Origin: CAG-177 sp003514385
Lineage (GTDB): Bacteria; Bacillota; Clostridia; Oscillospirales; Acutalibacteraceae
Direction: 5' to 3'
NCBI GenBank assembly: GCA_051920445.1
Contig: JBPPLN010000001.1
Span: forward strand, 186,001-250,000
DNA length: 64,000 bases
Position 1 is the stretch's first letter; every line of letters begins with the position of its first letter. Below are positions 8,848 to 18,657 of the stretch, one piece after another. The position numbers were made by a program, and so were the translations under genes. The notes under the pieces were generated by a model. The model was not told the DNA's origin. It searched no databases and saw only the letters and a program-made list of their open reading frames with translations.

Positions 8848-11685
8848 ATGAAAATAAAAAATGAAAAAGGACCTGTTATCAGCAGAATTTTTAAAGATAA
8901 CAAATACTGTTGGCTCGCTTTCGGCTGTTCGGCAGTCATAATGCTGATAGTTTATATCTGTTACAGTCTCATACCGTTCGGCGATGTGACCATTCTCAGA
9001 ATGGATCTCTATCACCAGTATGGCCCGCTCTTCGCGGAATTCTATGACCGTGTCACGCAGATGAAGAGCTTCCTTTATTCGTGGAATACCGGACTCGGGA
9101 GCAGCTTTCTCGGCAACTTCTATAACTATCTGTGCAGCCCGCTCTCGATAGTCATGCTCATCTTCGGCCACAAGAATATGCCCGAAGCGATAGCGACAAT
9201 GATTCTCCTTGCTGCGGCGTTTTCGAGTGCGACCTTCTGCTATTATCTCAAGAAGTCGTTCGGCGAACACTCGCCCGTAACTGCGGCGTTCGGTGTGCTC
9301 TATTCCTTCTGCGGCTTCTTTATCGCCTATTACTGGAATCTGATGTGGCTCGACGCCATGGTTCTGTTTCCGCTGATGATTCTCGGCATTGAACGCATCA
9401 TCAACGAACGCAGACCCGCTCTTTACATTTTTTCGCTGTCGATGACACTGCTGACGAGCTACTATATGGGCTACATGGCGTGCATCTTCGCGGTACTCTA
9501 TTTCCTTGTATATTATTTCAGCCGTTACAACATCTCCGACACTACGAAAGTTCTCGAAGTTTATACAGACCCGGACGGCGAGCAGTACAGCAAACTAAAA
9601 GATAAAATCAGATACAACTCATTCCTGTCCGACGGAATAACGTTTGCTCTTTCGAGCATTGCAGGCGCGGCTCTCGTTGCGTTCGCGCTTGTCCCCGTCT
9701 ATTTCATTCTCCAGAGCTGCTCCGCAACGAGCGGAACATGGCCAGAAACAGTCAAATCATATTTCAAGATCTTCGATTTCCTTGCAAATCACCTCGCAAG
9801 CGTCACGCCCACAATAAGAAGCAGCGGAACCGATGTTCTTCCCAATGTCTATTGCGGAATGGCAACGGTAATACTTGTCCCGCTCTATCTTTTCTGCAAA
9901 CGCATACCCGTAAGAGAAAAGATTGCAAACGTGCTTCTTCTCGGGCTGATATATTTCAGCTTCAATCTCAATGTGCTCAACTATATCTGGCACGCTTTCC
10001 ATTTCCCGAACGACCTGCCCTACAGATTCTCGTTCATGTATTCGTTCATCCTGCTCACCATGGCATACAAGGCGTTCCGACACATTACCGAGTTCTCCGG
10101 CAAAGAGATACTCGGCGCGGGAATAGCTATTCTTTCTGGAATAGTTATAATTCAAAAGGTCGGTTCAAAAAATGTCGATGAAACAACTGTTATTATCAGC
10201 CTGCTGTTTGTCGTGCTCTATACGCTTATATTCTATCTCTTCTCGACTAAGAAATACCAGGCGTCGGCTATGGCTGTTCTGATGCTCTGCTGTGTCTGCG
10301 CCGAGGCTATAAGTGCCGACACCGACAACTACAGCATGGACAGAACAAAGACCGAATACGCCGGAGACTATCAGGATTTCAGAGATCTCAAGAAAGAACT
10401 TGATGACATTGAAGGCAATGACACTTACCGCATGGAGCTCACCTCACTCAGGGCGCGCATGGATCCCGCATGGTATAACTATAACGGCGTATCTACCTTC
10501 TCGTCCATGGCATACGAAAAGGTTGCAAATCTGCAGGAGCAGCTCGGTCTTTACGGCAACTATATCAACAGCTACACCTACAATCCGCAGACCCCGGTCT
10601 ACAATTCAATGATGTCGCTCAAGTATATTGTCGACAACAACGAATACAACCCACCGCTGAGTGATGAGTTCTATGAATATGTCGGCTCATCCGGCAAGTT
10701 CCACGCATACCGAAACAAATACTGGCTCCCTATAGCCTACTGCGTGAATGAAGATATCACTGCGTGGAGCTTCGATTCGGACAATCCGTTTGAGGTGCAG
10801 AACGACTACTTTTTCCGCGCAACGGGAATCGATGAGGTTTTCAACAAACTCGATATCACTGATTCCTATTTCTATAACGTTGATCCTATTTCGATAGGTC
10901 TTGATACGGGCTACATGAACTACTACAAGACTTCTTCGGACAGCACCGGAACTATTTCGTTCACCGTCTCGCCCGAAAAGGATCAGAACGTTTATCTGTT
11001 CGTTGAATCTGCCGGAATCGAAGATGTTCTTATCTCTGTCGGTTATGAACAGTATTCTCAGAACACGAGCCGCGAATATATCTATGACCTCGGCATGTGC
11101 AAGGCGGGAACGCCGATAACCGTTGAAATGACCGTCAAGGATGATGTCAACAGCGGTGCACTCAACTTCTTTGTCTACGGTCTTGATACTGACAAATTCG
11201 TTGAGGGCTACAACAAGCTCAACAGCGGTGCGCTGAATATCGAGAGCTTTACCGACACCGAGATAACCGGCACGCTGAACGCCGCTGAGGACAGCATTAT
11301 TTACACCTCTATCCCCTATGACAAGGGCTGGAAAGTTACCGTTGACGGAAAAGAAGTCAGCGAGAATGATATTGTTGCCATCGGCGACGCGCTGCTCGGA
11401 GTTAAAGTCAGCGCAGGAAACCACAGTGTAAAGTTCAAGTACACTCCGCGCGGAATGGTTATCGGACTCGGTATATCAGTTGTTACAGCGCTGATTCTTA
11501 TTGCTGTTGCGGTTCTTCTGAAGAAGAGGAAGAAACAGCCTCAGCCTGTCGCAGCAGCAAGCGGAAACGTTGTGTCCGCCACCGCATCTATAGAGATGCC
11601 TGAAATCGGCAACGATTCTGCTGAAGAAACGCCCGAAACTTCGATAGATAAACCCGAATCAACCGAAAGCGACGAAACTGAATAA
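8848..11685 (+). CDS. YfhO-family multispanning membrane protein
   Basis: This 945-residue GT-C-like membrane protein is of the YfhO type. In Bacillus YfhO works with a GtrB-like lipid glycosyltransferase (CsbB) to add sugars to surface polymers such as lipoteichoic acid. Here about a dozen membrane helices occupy roughly residues 20-490. An extracytoplasmic beta-rich domain follows (about 500-860) with the family-typical ending in which PYDKGWKVTVDG precedes a final membrane helix (about 870-890). A Glu/Thr-rich tail closes the protein. It sits behind the FemAB gene. A possible GtrB-type partner is encoded at 38068-39006. Its donor and acceptor are not readable. Confidence 0.9.
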   Translation: MKIKNEKGPVISRIFKDNKYCWLAFGCSAVIMLIVYICYSLIPFGDVTILRMDLYHQYGPLFAEFYDRVTQMKSFLYSWNTGLGSSFLGNFYNYLCSPLSIVMLIFGHKNMPEAIATMILLAAAFSSATFCYYLKKSFGEHSPVTAAFGVLYSFCGFFIAYYWNLMWLDAMVLFPLMILGIERIINERRPALYIFSLSMTLLTSYYMGYMACIFAVLYFLVYYFSRYNISDTTKVLEVYTDPDGEQYSKLKDKIRYNSFLSDGITFALSSIAGAALVAFALVPVYFILQSCSATSGTWPETVKSYFKIFDFLANHLASVTPTIRSSGTDVLPNVYCGMATVILVPLYLFCKRIPVREKIANVLLLGLIYFSFNLNVLNYIWHAFHFPNDLPYRFSFMYSFILLTMAYKAFRHITEFSGKEILGAGIAILSGIVIIQKVGSKNVDETTVIISLLFVVLYTLIFYLFSTKKYQASAMAVLMLCCVCAEAISADTDNYSMDRTKTEYAGDYQDFRDLKKELDDIEGNDTYRMELTSLRARMDPAWYNYNGVSTFSSMAYEKVANLQEQLGLYGNYINSYTYNPQTPVYNSMMSLKYIVDNNEYNPPLSDEFYEYVGSSGKFHAYRNKYWLPIAYCVNEDITAWSFDSDNPFEVQNDYFFRATGIDEVFNKLDITDSYFYNVDPISIGLDTGYMNYYKTSSDSTGTISFTVSPEKDQNVYLFVESAGIEDVLISVGYEQYSQNTSREYIYDLGMCKAGTPITVEMTVKDDVNSGALNFFVYGLDTDKFVEGYNKLNSGALNIESFTDTEITGTLNAAEDSIIYTSIPYDKGWKVTVDGKEVSENDIVAIGDALLGVKVSAGNHSVKFKYTPRGMVIGLGISVVTALILIAVAVLLKKRKKQPQPVAAASGNVVSATASIEMPEIGNDSAEETPETSIDKPESTESDETE

Positions 11686-11743
11686 ACAGAGCAAATGCGC
11701 TGCCGTATAAACTGCGGCGGCGCATTTTAAAAGAGGTAAACGA

Positions 11744-12856
11744 ATGCTGAAATTCAACAGTAACGGCAAGTTCACAATAATGCAGATAAGTGACGCGCAG
11801 GATCTCCCGCTCGTTCGCAAAAGCCTTGTTCAGATGATAAACAGAGCCTGCGATATTCTGCACCCCGATCTCGTACTGTTCACGGGCGACAACATACTCG
11901 GCAATCATATAAACGATGCAGTTATAGGCACAAGGCAGGTAGCTTCAGGTCATGACGCAACAAGAAAACGTGTGGAGCGGGCAATAAGTCATATTATTCT
12001 GCCGCTTGAAGCAAGAAGAATCCCGTTTGCCGTGCTGTACGGAAATCACGATGACATGGACTGCATAGAAAAATCCGAGCAGTCGGAAATATATGGCAGC
12101 TATTCATCGTGCGTCGGAAGCGGCGCAGATGTCGGCGCGGGATGCGGAACTTATGATATCCCGATAATGTCGTCGGACGGAACACGGCGCGCTTTTACCG
12201 TGTGGATGCTTGATTCCGCAGGAAAAGGCGCAGACGGCAATCGGTACACAACCATAAGCCGCAACAAAATAGATTGGATGCTCCGAAAGAATGAGAAAAT
12301 CAAAAAAGATTCCGGCATTCTCCCCTCTCTTGTATTTCAGCATGTCCCGATTCCGGAGACTATGCAACTCATACGGGAGTGCGAAAAAAATAATGAGTGC
12401 ATAGAGCATGACGGGCGATTTTATGAGCTTGACCCACAAAAAGCTCACGGCACCCTCGGTGAATATCCCGATGTATGCTCTGAAAATGTCGGCGAATTTG
12501 AAGCGTTGAAGGAAATGGGAGGCGTGCTCGCCGCAGTCGCGGGGCACGATCATCTAAATTGCTTCAAAGGCAGAGTCAATGATATTGACATAATTCAAAC
12601 CGCCTGCGCGTCATTTCGATGCTATGGCAACGAGATGCGCGGCGTGCGTATCTTTGAGCTCGATGAAGCTAAGCCGTTTGAGTATAAAACAAGAACGGTA
12701 ACATATTTTGACCTGTTCAAAAGGACTCCAATCTCAATAATGCGATACATAAACGATGCGGACGACAAGGAAAAGCTCAAATACGGCATATGGGCGGGAA
12801 CCGCGGCAACCGCCGCCGTCGGCGCTCTTATGATAGCGCTCGGCAAAAGGAAATAA
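11744..12856 (+). CDS. Calcineurin-like metallophosphoesterase
   Basis: The 370 residues show the metal-binding order of this superfamily: QISDAQD near residue 15, LFTGDN near 47, YGNHDD near 101, FQHVP near 197 and AGHDHLNCF near 265. The family hydrolyses phosphomono- or diesters; the substrate is unknown. The C terminus ends in a hydrophobic stretch (about 347-366) followed by GKRK, so it may be tail anchored. The usual first Asp-x-His is DAQD here, so the first metal site appears atypical. A bidirectional terminator follows. Confidence 0.88.
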   Translation: MLKFNSNGKFTIMQISDAQDLPLVRKSLVQMINRACDILHPDLVLFTGDNILGNHINDAVIGTRQVASGHDATRKRVERAISHIILPLEARRIPFAVLYGNHDDMDCIEKSEQSEIYGSYSSCVGSGADVGAGCGTYDIPIMSSDGTRRAFTVWMLDSAGKGADGNRYTTISRNKIDWMLRKNEKIKKDSGILPSLVFQHVPIPETMQLIRECEKNNECIEHDGRFYELDPQKAHGTLGEYPDVCSENVGEFEALKEMGGVLAAVAGHDHLNCFKGRVNDIDIIQTACASFRCYGNEMRGVRIFELDEAKPFEYKTRTVTYFDLFKRTPISIMRYINDADDKEKLKYGIWAGTAATAAVGALMIALGKRK

Positions 12857-12863
12857 AAAAAAC

Positions 12864-12892
12864 AGGAAGTATGGCTTTGAGTCATACTTCCT
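12864..12892. terminator. Bidirectional terminator between convergent genes
   Basis: AGGAAGTATG (12864-12873) pairs with CATACTTCCT (12883-12892) across a 9-base loop. It has A runs on the left and T runs on the right, so it works for both convergent genes. Confidence 0.85.
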
Positions 12893-12900
12893 TTGTTTTT

Positions 12901-13644
12901 TTAATCAAGATGATATCTCGGTTTACCGACACTCTTTTTGCCGTATTCAATGGCTTCCGTCGGGCAGAGGCAGATGCACGCCATGCAGTGGGTGCAATTC
13001 TTGCCCCAAACGGGTTTGCTGTTTTTTAATTCAATGTTATTGAGCGGACACATTTTTGCACACTTGCCGCATCCGATGCATTTGTCATTTGCCGTAAATG
13101 CATCCGCCTTGACGAAAAATTTATAGAATACCGGGTTGACTATATCGCTCATAAGCTTATCATAAGCATTTCTGCGCGGTTTAGCAAATTTATTTTCGGC
13201 TTTTATAGTCTCTGAAGCATCTGTAATATCCGGCTGAGCCTTTTCTATTATCCGCGCCGCCTGTTCAGCATTCGGCACACCGAACATAGCAACATAATTT
13301 TCAGGCATCACTATCTGCTTGACGCCCATATAGTCAAATGACTTTCTTGAGCATAACCGTTTGATGTATTTGTCAGCGTCGCCTATCTCGCCGCCGCAAT
13401 CCATAACGAACCAAACTTTAAAGGCTCCGCTGAACCGAGTCTCGTCTATCCATTTCTCAACAATACGAGGAATACGCCAACCGTAAGTCGGAACGACAAA
13501 AACAAGACGAGCTTCTGTGTTTATCTCCGATGTATCCCACGCTTTAATTCTTTTGTTTATATCCAGCAGCTCGTCGCCGAGCGAATCCGCGATTCGGCGT
13601 GCGATATACCGGCTGTTGCCTGTTCCTGTAAAAAACAAAATCAT
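12901..13644 (-). CDS. EFR1-type flavodoxin-ferredoxin fusion protein
   Basis: This 247-residue electron carrier has an N-terminal flavodoxin-like fold with the FMN phosphate loop TGTGNS (6-11). The C terminus holds two [4Fe-4S] ferredoxin motifs, CIGCGKCAKMCP (189-200) and CTHCMACICLCP (217-228). Such fusions are common in anaerobic Clostridia. Their physiological partners are mostly unknown. It is a single gene facing the phosphoesterase and diverging from the regulator-clpB unit. Confidence 0.9.
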   Translation of the reverse strand: MILFFTGTGNSRYIARRIADSLGDELLDINKRIKAWDTSEINTEARLVFVVPTYGWRIPRIVEKWIDETRFSGAFKVWFVMDCGGEIGDADKYIKRLCSRKSFDYMGVKQIVMPENYVAMFGVPNAEQAARIIEKAQPDITDASETIKAENKFAKPRRNAYDKLMSDIVNPVFYKFFVKADAFTANDKCIGCGKCAKMCPLNNIELKNSKPVWGKNCTHCMACICLCPTEAIEYGKKSVGKPRYHLD

Positions 13645-13793
13645 ATTATCATCTCCGAGCTAAACATCTTTTCAAATTATATCAAATATAGTTCAACCGA
13701 TGCAACATATATTTTGTTAACAAATTTCAAATATCATCTTTCAAGACTTGTCTTAAAATTTATTAACTTTGTATGAATATTTATATAAATCTA

Positions 13794-13822
13794 TTGACAA
13801 GTTTTTAGAATGGGTATATTAT
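13794..13822 (+). promoter_or_regulatory. Sigma-A promoter of the RHH-like gene and clpB
   Basis: TTGACA (13794-13799) and TATTAT (13817-13822) have a 17-base spacer. This places transcription start near 13829, so an ATG at 13769 cannot start the protein and the TTG at 13853 is favoured. No CIRCE element or HAIR-like repeat was seen around it. Confidence 0.85.
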
Positions 13823-13852
13823 AGGAACAGAAAACAAAAGGAGTTGATACTC

Positions 13853-14500
13853 TTGAAGAAAACATTATACAGTTTGATGCTCAGCGACGAAGTCGTCCGC
13901 GAAGCGGATAGACTCGCGCACCAAAAGGGCACCAACCGATCAAATTTAATAAATCAGATACTTGCCGAATATTTCGGCATGGTCACGCCGCAGAGGCGAA
14001 TAAACGATGTATTCCAGGCTATCGAAGAAGCGGTTGCCTCATACGGACAGCTTGTGCCGTTCTTCACTCCGAACGACCTGACAATGTCGCTCAAGAGCAG
14101 TCTGGAATATAAATACCGCCCCACCGTCAAATATGAAGTGGAGCTGTATGAGAACGGGCAGGATTCCATCGGCGAGCTTTCGGTGATATTCCGCACGCAG
14201 AGCGCTGCGCTTATCTCCGACATGACAGACTTCTTCCGCCTGTGGCACGGTATAGAACAAAAATATCTCCCCCACTACGGAGTGGAGAATGTTGACTATG
14301 CCCTCTATTATAACAAGTTCTGTCGCAGTATAGTCGTGCCGAAGAAGAACTCCTCGACCGAGGAGCTCGCACAGGCTATATCCGGATATATAGAACTGTT
14401 TGACAAACTTATGAAAGGCTTCCTTGCCGGCAGATATTCTCCGGCAGATATCGAGCACTGCTACGCCGAATACATCGCGCGGCAGTCAATAATAATATAA
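13853..14500 (+). CDS. Ribbon-helix-helix-like protein upstream of clpB
   Basis: I do not recognise this 215-residue protein as a named family. The TTG start follows AAAGGAG at nine bases and lies just downstream of a near-consensus promoter. Residues 1-45 (KKTLYSLMLSDEVVREADRL, then NRSNLINQILAEYF) resemble a CopG/Arc ribbon-helix-helix DNA-binding domain. The rest, about 60-215, is a soluble alpha/beta region with no motif I know. It is followed by clpB after 29 bases with no terminator, so they share a transcript. By inference it could regulate clpB in place of CtsR or HrcA. Confidence 0.75.
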   Translation: MKKTLYSLMLSDEVVREADRLAHQKGTNRSNLINQILAEYFGMVTPQRRINDVFQAIEEAVASYGQLVPFFTPNDLTMSLKSSLEYKYRPTVKYEVELYENGQDSIGELSVIFRTQSAALISDMTDFFRLWHGIEQKYLPHYGVENVDYALYYNKFCRSIVVPKKNSSTEELAQAISGYIELFDKLMKGFLAGRYSPADIEHCYAEYIARQSIII

Positions 14501-14529
14501 CTCAAAACTCAGACTAAGTAGGTGATTTT

Positions 14530-17106
14530 ATGAACACTCAGAACTATACTCAGAAGACCGTTGAGGCAATACAGAACGCGCAGAACATAGCAAGAGAGAA
14601 CGACAACCAGTCGCTCGTCCCCGAGCATCTGCTCTACTCTCTGCTTGATCAGGACGGCGGACTCATCCCCTCCCTGTTCGGCAAGATGGGCGTTGACTGC
14701 AACACCGTTCTCGGCGAGCTTGATTCTTATATCGCTACTCTCCCGAAGGTTTCCGGCGGCGAGATGTATCTCTCTTCTGAGACCGACCGCGTTATCCGCG
14801 CCGCCGAAAAGACGGCAAAGAGCATGAACGACGAATATGTGTCGGTTGAGCATCTTATGATCGGCATATTCACGAACATGACTCCGGAAATCAGAAAAAT
14901 ATTCAATACCCACGGCATAACCAAAAACGCTTTTGTCGATGAGCTTTCAAAGGTCAAGACAAGCCCGGTAACCAGTGATAACCCCGAAGATACTTACGAC
15001 GCACTTTCGAAGTACGGCACCGATCTTGTCAAGCGTGCGCGCGAAAACGAGCTTGACCCCGTTATCGGCCGTGACACGGAGATAAGAAATGTCATCCGTA
15101 TTCTTTCGAGAAAAACCAAGAACAACCCCGTGCTTATCGGCGAGCCCGGCGTCGGCAAGACCGCTATCGCCGAGGGTCTCGCGCAGAGAATAGTACGCGG
15201 CGATGTGCCCGAGGGACTTAAAGACAAAACTGTTTTCAGCCTTGATATGGGTTCTCTTATCGCCGGCGCAAAGTATCGCGGCGAGTTTGAAGAGAGACTC
15301 AAGGCTGTGCTCGAAGAGATAAAGAAATCCGAGGGCAGGATACTGCTCTTCATCGATGAGCTGCACACGATAGTCGGCGCAGGCAAGACCGAAGGCAGCA
15401 TGGACGCAGGTAACCTTTTGAAGCCCATGCTTGCAAGGGGCGAGCTGCACTGCATCGGCGCAACTACACTCGACGAATACCGCAAATATATTGAAAAGGA
15501 TGCCGCTCTTGAGCGTCGTTTCCAGCCCGTTATGGTAAACGAGCCTACTGTTGAAGACACGATTTCGATACTCAGAGGACTCAAGGAGCGCTACGAAGTT
15601 TATCACGGCGTTCGTATACACGACAGCGCGCTTGTCGCCGCCGCTACCCTTTCGGACAGATACATTACCGACCGTTTCCTGCCCGACAAGGCAATCGACC
15701 TTGTCGATGAGGCGTGTGCCTCCATCCGCACCGAGATCGACTCCATGCCCTCGGAGCTTGACGATGTACGCCGCAAGATAATGCAGCTTGAAATCGAAGA
15801 GATGGCTCTGAAAAAAGAGACCGATAAGCTCTCCAAGGAGCGTCTTGAGAAGCTCGGCGCCGAGCTTGCCGAATATAAAGACAAGTTCAACGAGATGAAG
15901 TCGCGCTGGGAAGCTGAAAAGCAGGGCGTTGACGAGGTCAAAAAGCTCAAGTCGGAAATCGAGCAGACTCACGCAGATATTGAGCAGGCTCAGCTTCACT
16001 ACGAATACGAAAAAGCAGCAAAACTCAAATATTACGATCTGCCATCTCTTGAAAAGCGTCTCGCAGAAGCCGAAAAGAAGAGTGAGCAGCGCACCGAAAA
16101 TACCCTTGTCCACGACACTGTGACCGAGGAAGAGATAGCGACCATAGTCGCAAAATGGACCGGTATACCCGTTGCAAAGCTCATGGAGGGCGAGCGTGAG
16201 AAGCTGCTCCACCTTGATGATGTTATTCATCAGCGCGTTGTCGGTCAGGACGAAGCGGTTCAGAAAGTCACAGAGGCTATCCTCCGCTCCCGTGCAGGCA
16301 TATCCGACCCCAACAAGCCTATCGGCAGCTTCCTGTTCTTGGGTCCCACCGGTGTCGGCAAGACGGAGCTTGCAAAGGCTCTTGCCGATTGTCTGTTTGA
16401 TGACGAGCACAACATGGTTCGTATCGATATGACCGAATATATGGAGAAATACTCCGTCTCCCGTCTTATCGGAGCGCCGCCCGGATATGTCGGATACGAT
16501 GAGGGCGGTCAGCTTACCGAGGCGGTACGCCGTAAACCCTATTCCGTCGTGCTGTTCGACGAGATTGAAAAGGCACACCCGGATGTATTCAACATTCTGC
16601 TCCAGGTGCTCGACGACGGTCGTATAACCGATAGTCAGGGACGCACCGTGGACTTTAAGAACACTATCATCATTCTGACCTCAAACCTCGGCAGCCAGTA
16701 TCTGCTCGACGGCATCGACGAGAACGGCAATATCTCCGAAGAGGCACGCGAGGGTGTCATGAACGAATTGCGCCGCAGCTTCCGTCCCGAGTTTCTCAAC
16801 CGTCTTGACGAGACGATATTCTTCCGCCCGCTGACGAAAGACAACCTCAAGGGCATCATCGATATCATGCTCGACTCCCTCAAGAAGCGTCTTGCGGACA
16901 AGAGCCTCGGACTCGAGGTTACCGATGCCGCCAAGGAGCTCATCATCGACCGCGGATTCGATCCCGTTTACGGTGCAAGACCGCTTCGCAGATACCTGCA
17001 GAGCAGCCTTGAGACCCTCGTCGCGAGAAAAATTCTCTCCGGCGACCTTGACGCGGATTCGACCATAACCGTTGATGTTGAAAACGGCGAGCTCGTCTGC
17101 AAATAA
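14530..17106 (+). CDS. clpB: ATP-dependent disaggregase ClpB
   Basis: ClpB is a hexameric AAA+ machine that pulls proteins out of aggregates with the DnaK system. The 858-residue protein has an N-terminal Clp repeat domain (1-145), a first ATPase module with Walker A GEPGVGKT (204-211) and Walker B LLFIDE, and a middle coiled coil (about 405-525) typical of ClpB rather than ClpC. A second module follows with Walker A GPTGVGKT (605-612) and Walker B VVLFDEIEKAH, then the D2 C-terminal domain. AGGTGA precedes the ATG. It is co-transcribed with the RHH-like gene and ends at a strong terminator. Confidence 0.97.
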   Translation: MNTQNYTQKTVEAIQNAQNIARENDNQSLVPEHLLYSLLDQDGGLIPSLFGKMGVDCNTVLGELDSYIATLPKVSGGEMYLSSETDRVIRAAEKTAKSMNDEYVSVEHLMIGIFTNMTPEIRKIFNTHGITKNAFVDELSKVKTSPVTSDNPEDTYDALSKYGTDLVKRARENELDPVIGRDTEIRNVIRILSRKTKNNPVLIGEPGVGKTAIAEGLAQRIVRGDVPEGLKDKTVFSLDMGSLIAGAKYRGEFEERLKAVLEEIKKSEGRILLFIDELHTIVGAGKTEGSMDAGNLLKPMLARGELHCIGATTLDEYRKYIEKDAALERRFQPVMVNEPTVEDTISILRGLKERYEVYHGVRIHDSALVAAATLSDRYITDRFLPDKAIDLVDEACASIRTEIDSMPSELDDVRRKIMQLEIEEMALKKETDKLSKERLEKLGAELAEYKDKFNEMKSRWEAEKQGVDEVKKLKSEIEQTHADIEQAQLHYEYEKAAKLKYYDLPSLEKRLAEAEKKSEQRTENTLVHDTVTEEEIATIVAKWTGIPVAKLMEGEREKLLHLDDVIHQRVVGQDEAVQKVTEAILRSRAGISDPNKPIGSFLFLGPTGVGKTELAKALADCLFDDEHNMVRIDMTEYMEKYSVSRLIGAPPGYVGYDEGGQLTEAVRRKPYSVVLFDEIEKAHPDVFNILLQVLDDGRITDSQGRTVDFKNTIIILTSNLGSQYLLDGIDENGNISEEAREGVMNELRRSFRPEFLNRLDETIFFRPLTKDNLKGIIDIMLDSLKKRLADKSLGLEVTDAAKELIIDRGFDPVYGARPLRRYLQSSLETLVARKILSGDLDADSTITVDVENGELVCK

Positions 17107-17118
17107 CAAAATTATAAT

Positions 17119-17162
17119 GCCCGACTGCATGGCACAAAAGCTATGCGGTCGGGCAGTTTTTT
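17119..17162 (+). terminator. Terminator of clpB
   Basis: GCCCGACTGCAT (17119-17130) pairs with ATGCGGTCGGGC (17143-17154), followed by a T run. Confidence 0.9.
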
Positions 17163-17242
17163 ATATCAAAATGCCGCTTGACTAAAATATACCTGTATAT
17201 TACACTGCAATTGATATAAAAAGAACCGAAAAGGGTCCTGAT

Positions 17243-18515
17243 ATGAAATTTTTCAAAAAAGTCGGAAGCGCGATAAATCCCCGCGCTTTCGCCTACACGA
17301 GCTTTGTGCTCAGCGTCTGCGCCGCAGTGTTTTTGAGCAGTGCGACATGGACATACGGATGGATAGCAGATCTCTATCCGCTCGGGGACAAATTCGTTCC
17401 AACTCTTCTCGGCATAATATGCGCAGCTTTGACGCAGTGACCACGGACCGCATAAGGCTCTCGATAGACAAATTCCGCGACGACGCCGTGCCGGCAAACA
17501 TAAAATCGCTCAAGCTTTACAATGAGCCCAAGCGCAATGCAGAGGGATTTGAAGTATCGGCTTATCAGCGGCTCGACGGAGATGTTCCGACAGAGATACT
17601 CGCCAATGGCGACGAATATGTCAGAAACTATGCGAAGTTCTATGATGTGTACAGCACGGTTATCGTCTTTGCCGCCGTTCACTGGGACGAAAACGGCAAT
17701 ATGAACTTTGGCGAGATGGGCGAAGAGAAGTTTGCGCAGAAACTGACCGCGCTCAAAGAAATAATCGCCAAGCGCCAGAATCAGAGCCACCGCGTGAGGC
17801 TCATAGTAACCGCACTTGCCGACGGCGCATTGGACGACGGTCACAACGGAGTCAATGTCTATATGGAATCCCACTGGGAAAAGGTCGCCGATCAAATAAC
17901 CGCGCTCGTGAAAAAATATGACTTTGACGGCGTGGATATCGACTGGGAATATCCCGCAAGCGCAGACGACTGGAAAGTATACGACAGCTTCATTCAGAAG
18001 CTCCACCGCGACCTGAAAGCATATAAAGAGGACTCGATAATATCAAGCGCGCTTTCTTCCGGTGCGCTCGGGCTTTCAAAGGAGACTTTTGACTGCCTCG
18101 ACCAGGTTCAGTTCATGGCGTATGACGGAAACGACGAGGACGGATATCAGAGTTCCCTCCAGCAAGCCGAAGAGGGACTGCGCGACTTCGAGAAAAGCGG
18201 CGCGGATATCAGCAAAATAAACATCGGAATCGCCATTTACGGCAGACCGATAAGCGGTGCACCTTACTGGGCATCGTGGCGCACGCTCGAAAACGCGAAC
18301 TACTGGGACAGCAAGTATTACAATGTCCCTGACGCCGGTCAGATGACGGCACATTCTGCTCCCCTGCTCTCGCAGGCGACAAGACAGCCTATGCCCTGCT
18401 CAGCGGAGCGGGCGGAGTTATGGTTTTCCGAGTAGGATGCGACGGACTTATAGACGACCAGAATTCCGTCACCGGCGGCATTGAAGACACGCTCAACAGA
18501 TATGTAACAGGTTGA
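17243..18515 (+). pseudogene. GH18 chitinase-like gene with two frameshifts
   Basis: Three consecutive reading frames together make one GH18 protein. Frame one (17243 to about 17425) gives an N-terminal signal or anchor, MKFFKKVGSAINP and a hydrophobic stretch. Frame two (about 17425-18340) carries the GH18 barrel with the catalytic DGVDIDWEYP motif, in which the glutamate is the proton donor. Frame three (about 18342-18515) gives the barrel end, FCSPALAGDKTAYALLSG and VMVFRVGCD. Each junction fits loss of one base. It is either a decayed gene or an assembly error repeated twice. An intact version would be a cell-surface or secreted hydrolase of beta-1,4-GlcNAc polymers. Confidence 0.85.
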
Positions 18516-18527
18516 TAAAACCAAAAG

Positions 18528-18556
18528 CAGGCGGGAATTTATCTCGCCTGCTTTTT
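18528..18556 (+). terminator. Terminator after the GH18 pseudogene
   Basis: GCAGGCG (18528-18534) pairs with CGCCTGC (18545-18551), followed by TTTTT. Confidence 0.8.
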
Positions 18557-18657
18557 ATTTATATACGCAAAAAGCAGAGGACTGCCGCCGCTTTCACGGT
18601 GACAGTCCAACTGCTAAGAGATATGAGAACAGAGGTATTCAAAATTAGTGGTATCGT

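Noticed and set aside
13645..13852. Looked for CIRCE or CtsR-type heat-shock operators before the regulator-clpB unit.
   Set aside because: Only a weak AAGAC/GTCTT dyad near 13744-13755 is present; no TTAGCACTC or GGTCAAA-type repeats.
14947..16578. A 543-codon open frame antisense to clpB.
   Set aside because: It is a by-product of clpB codon use; no ribosome site or family resemblance.
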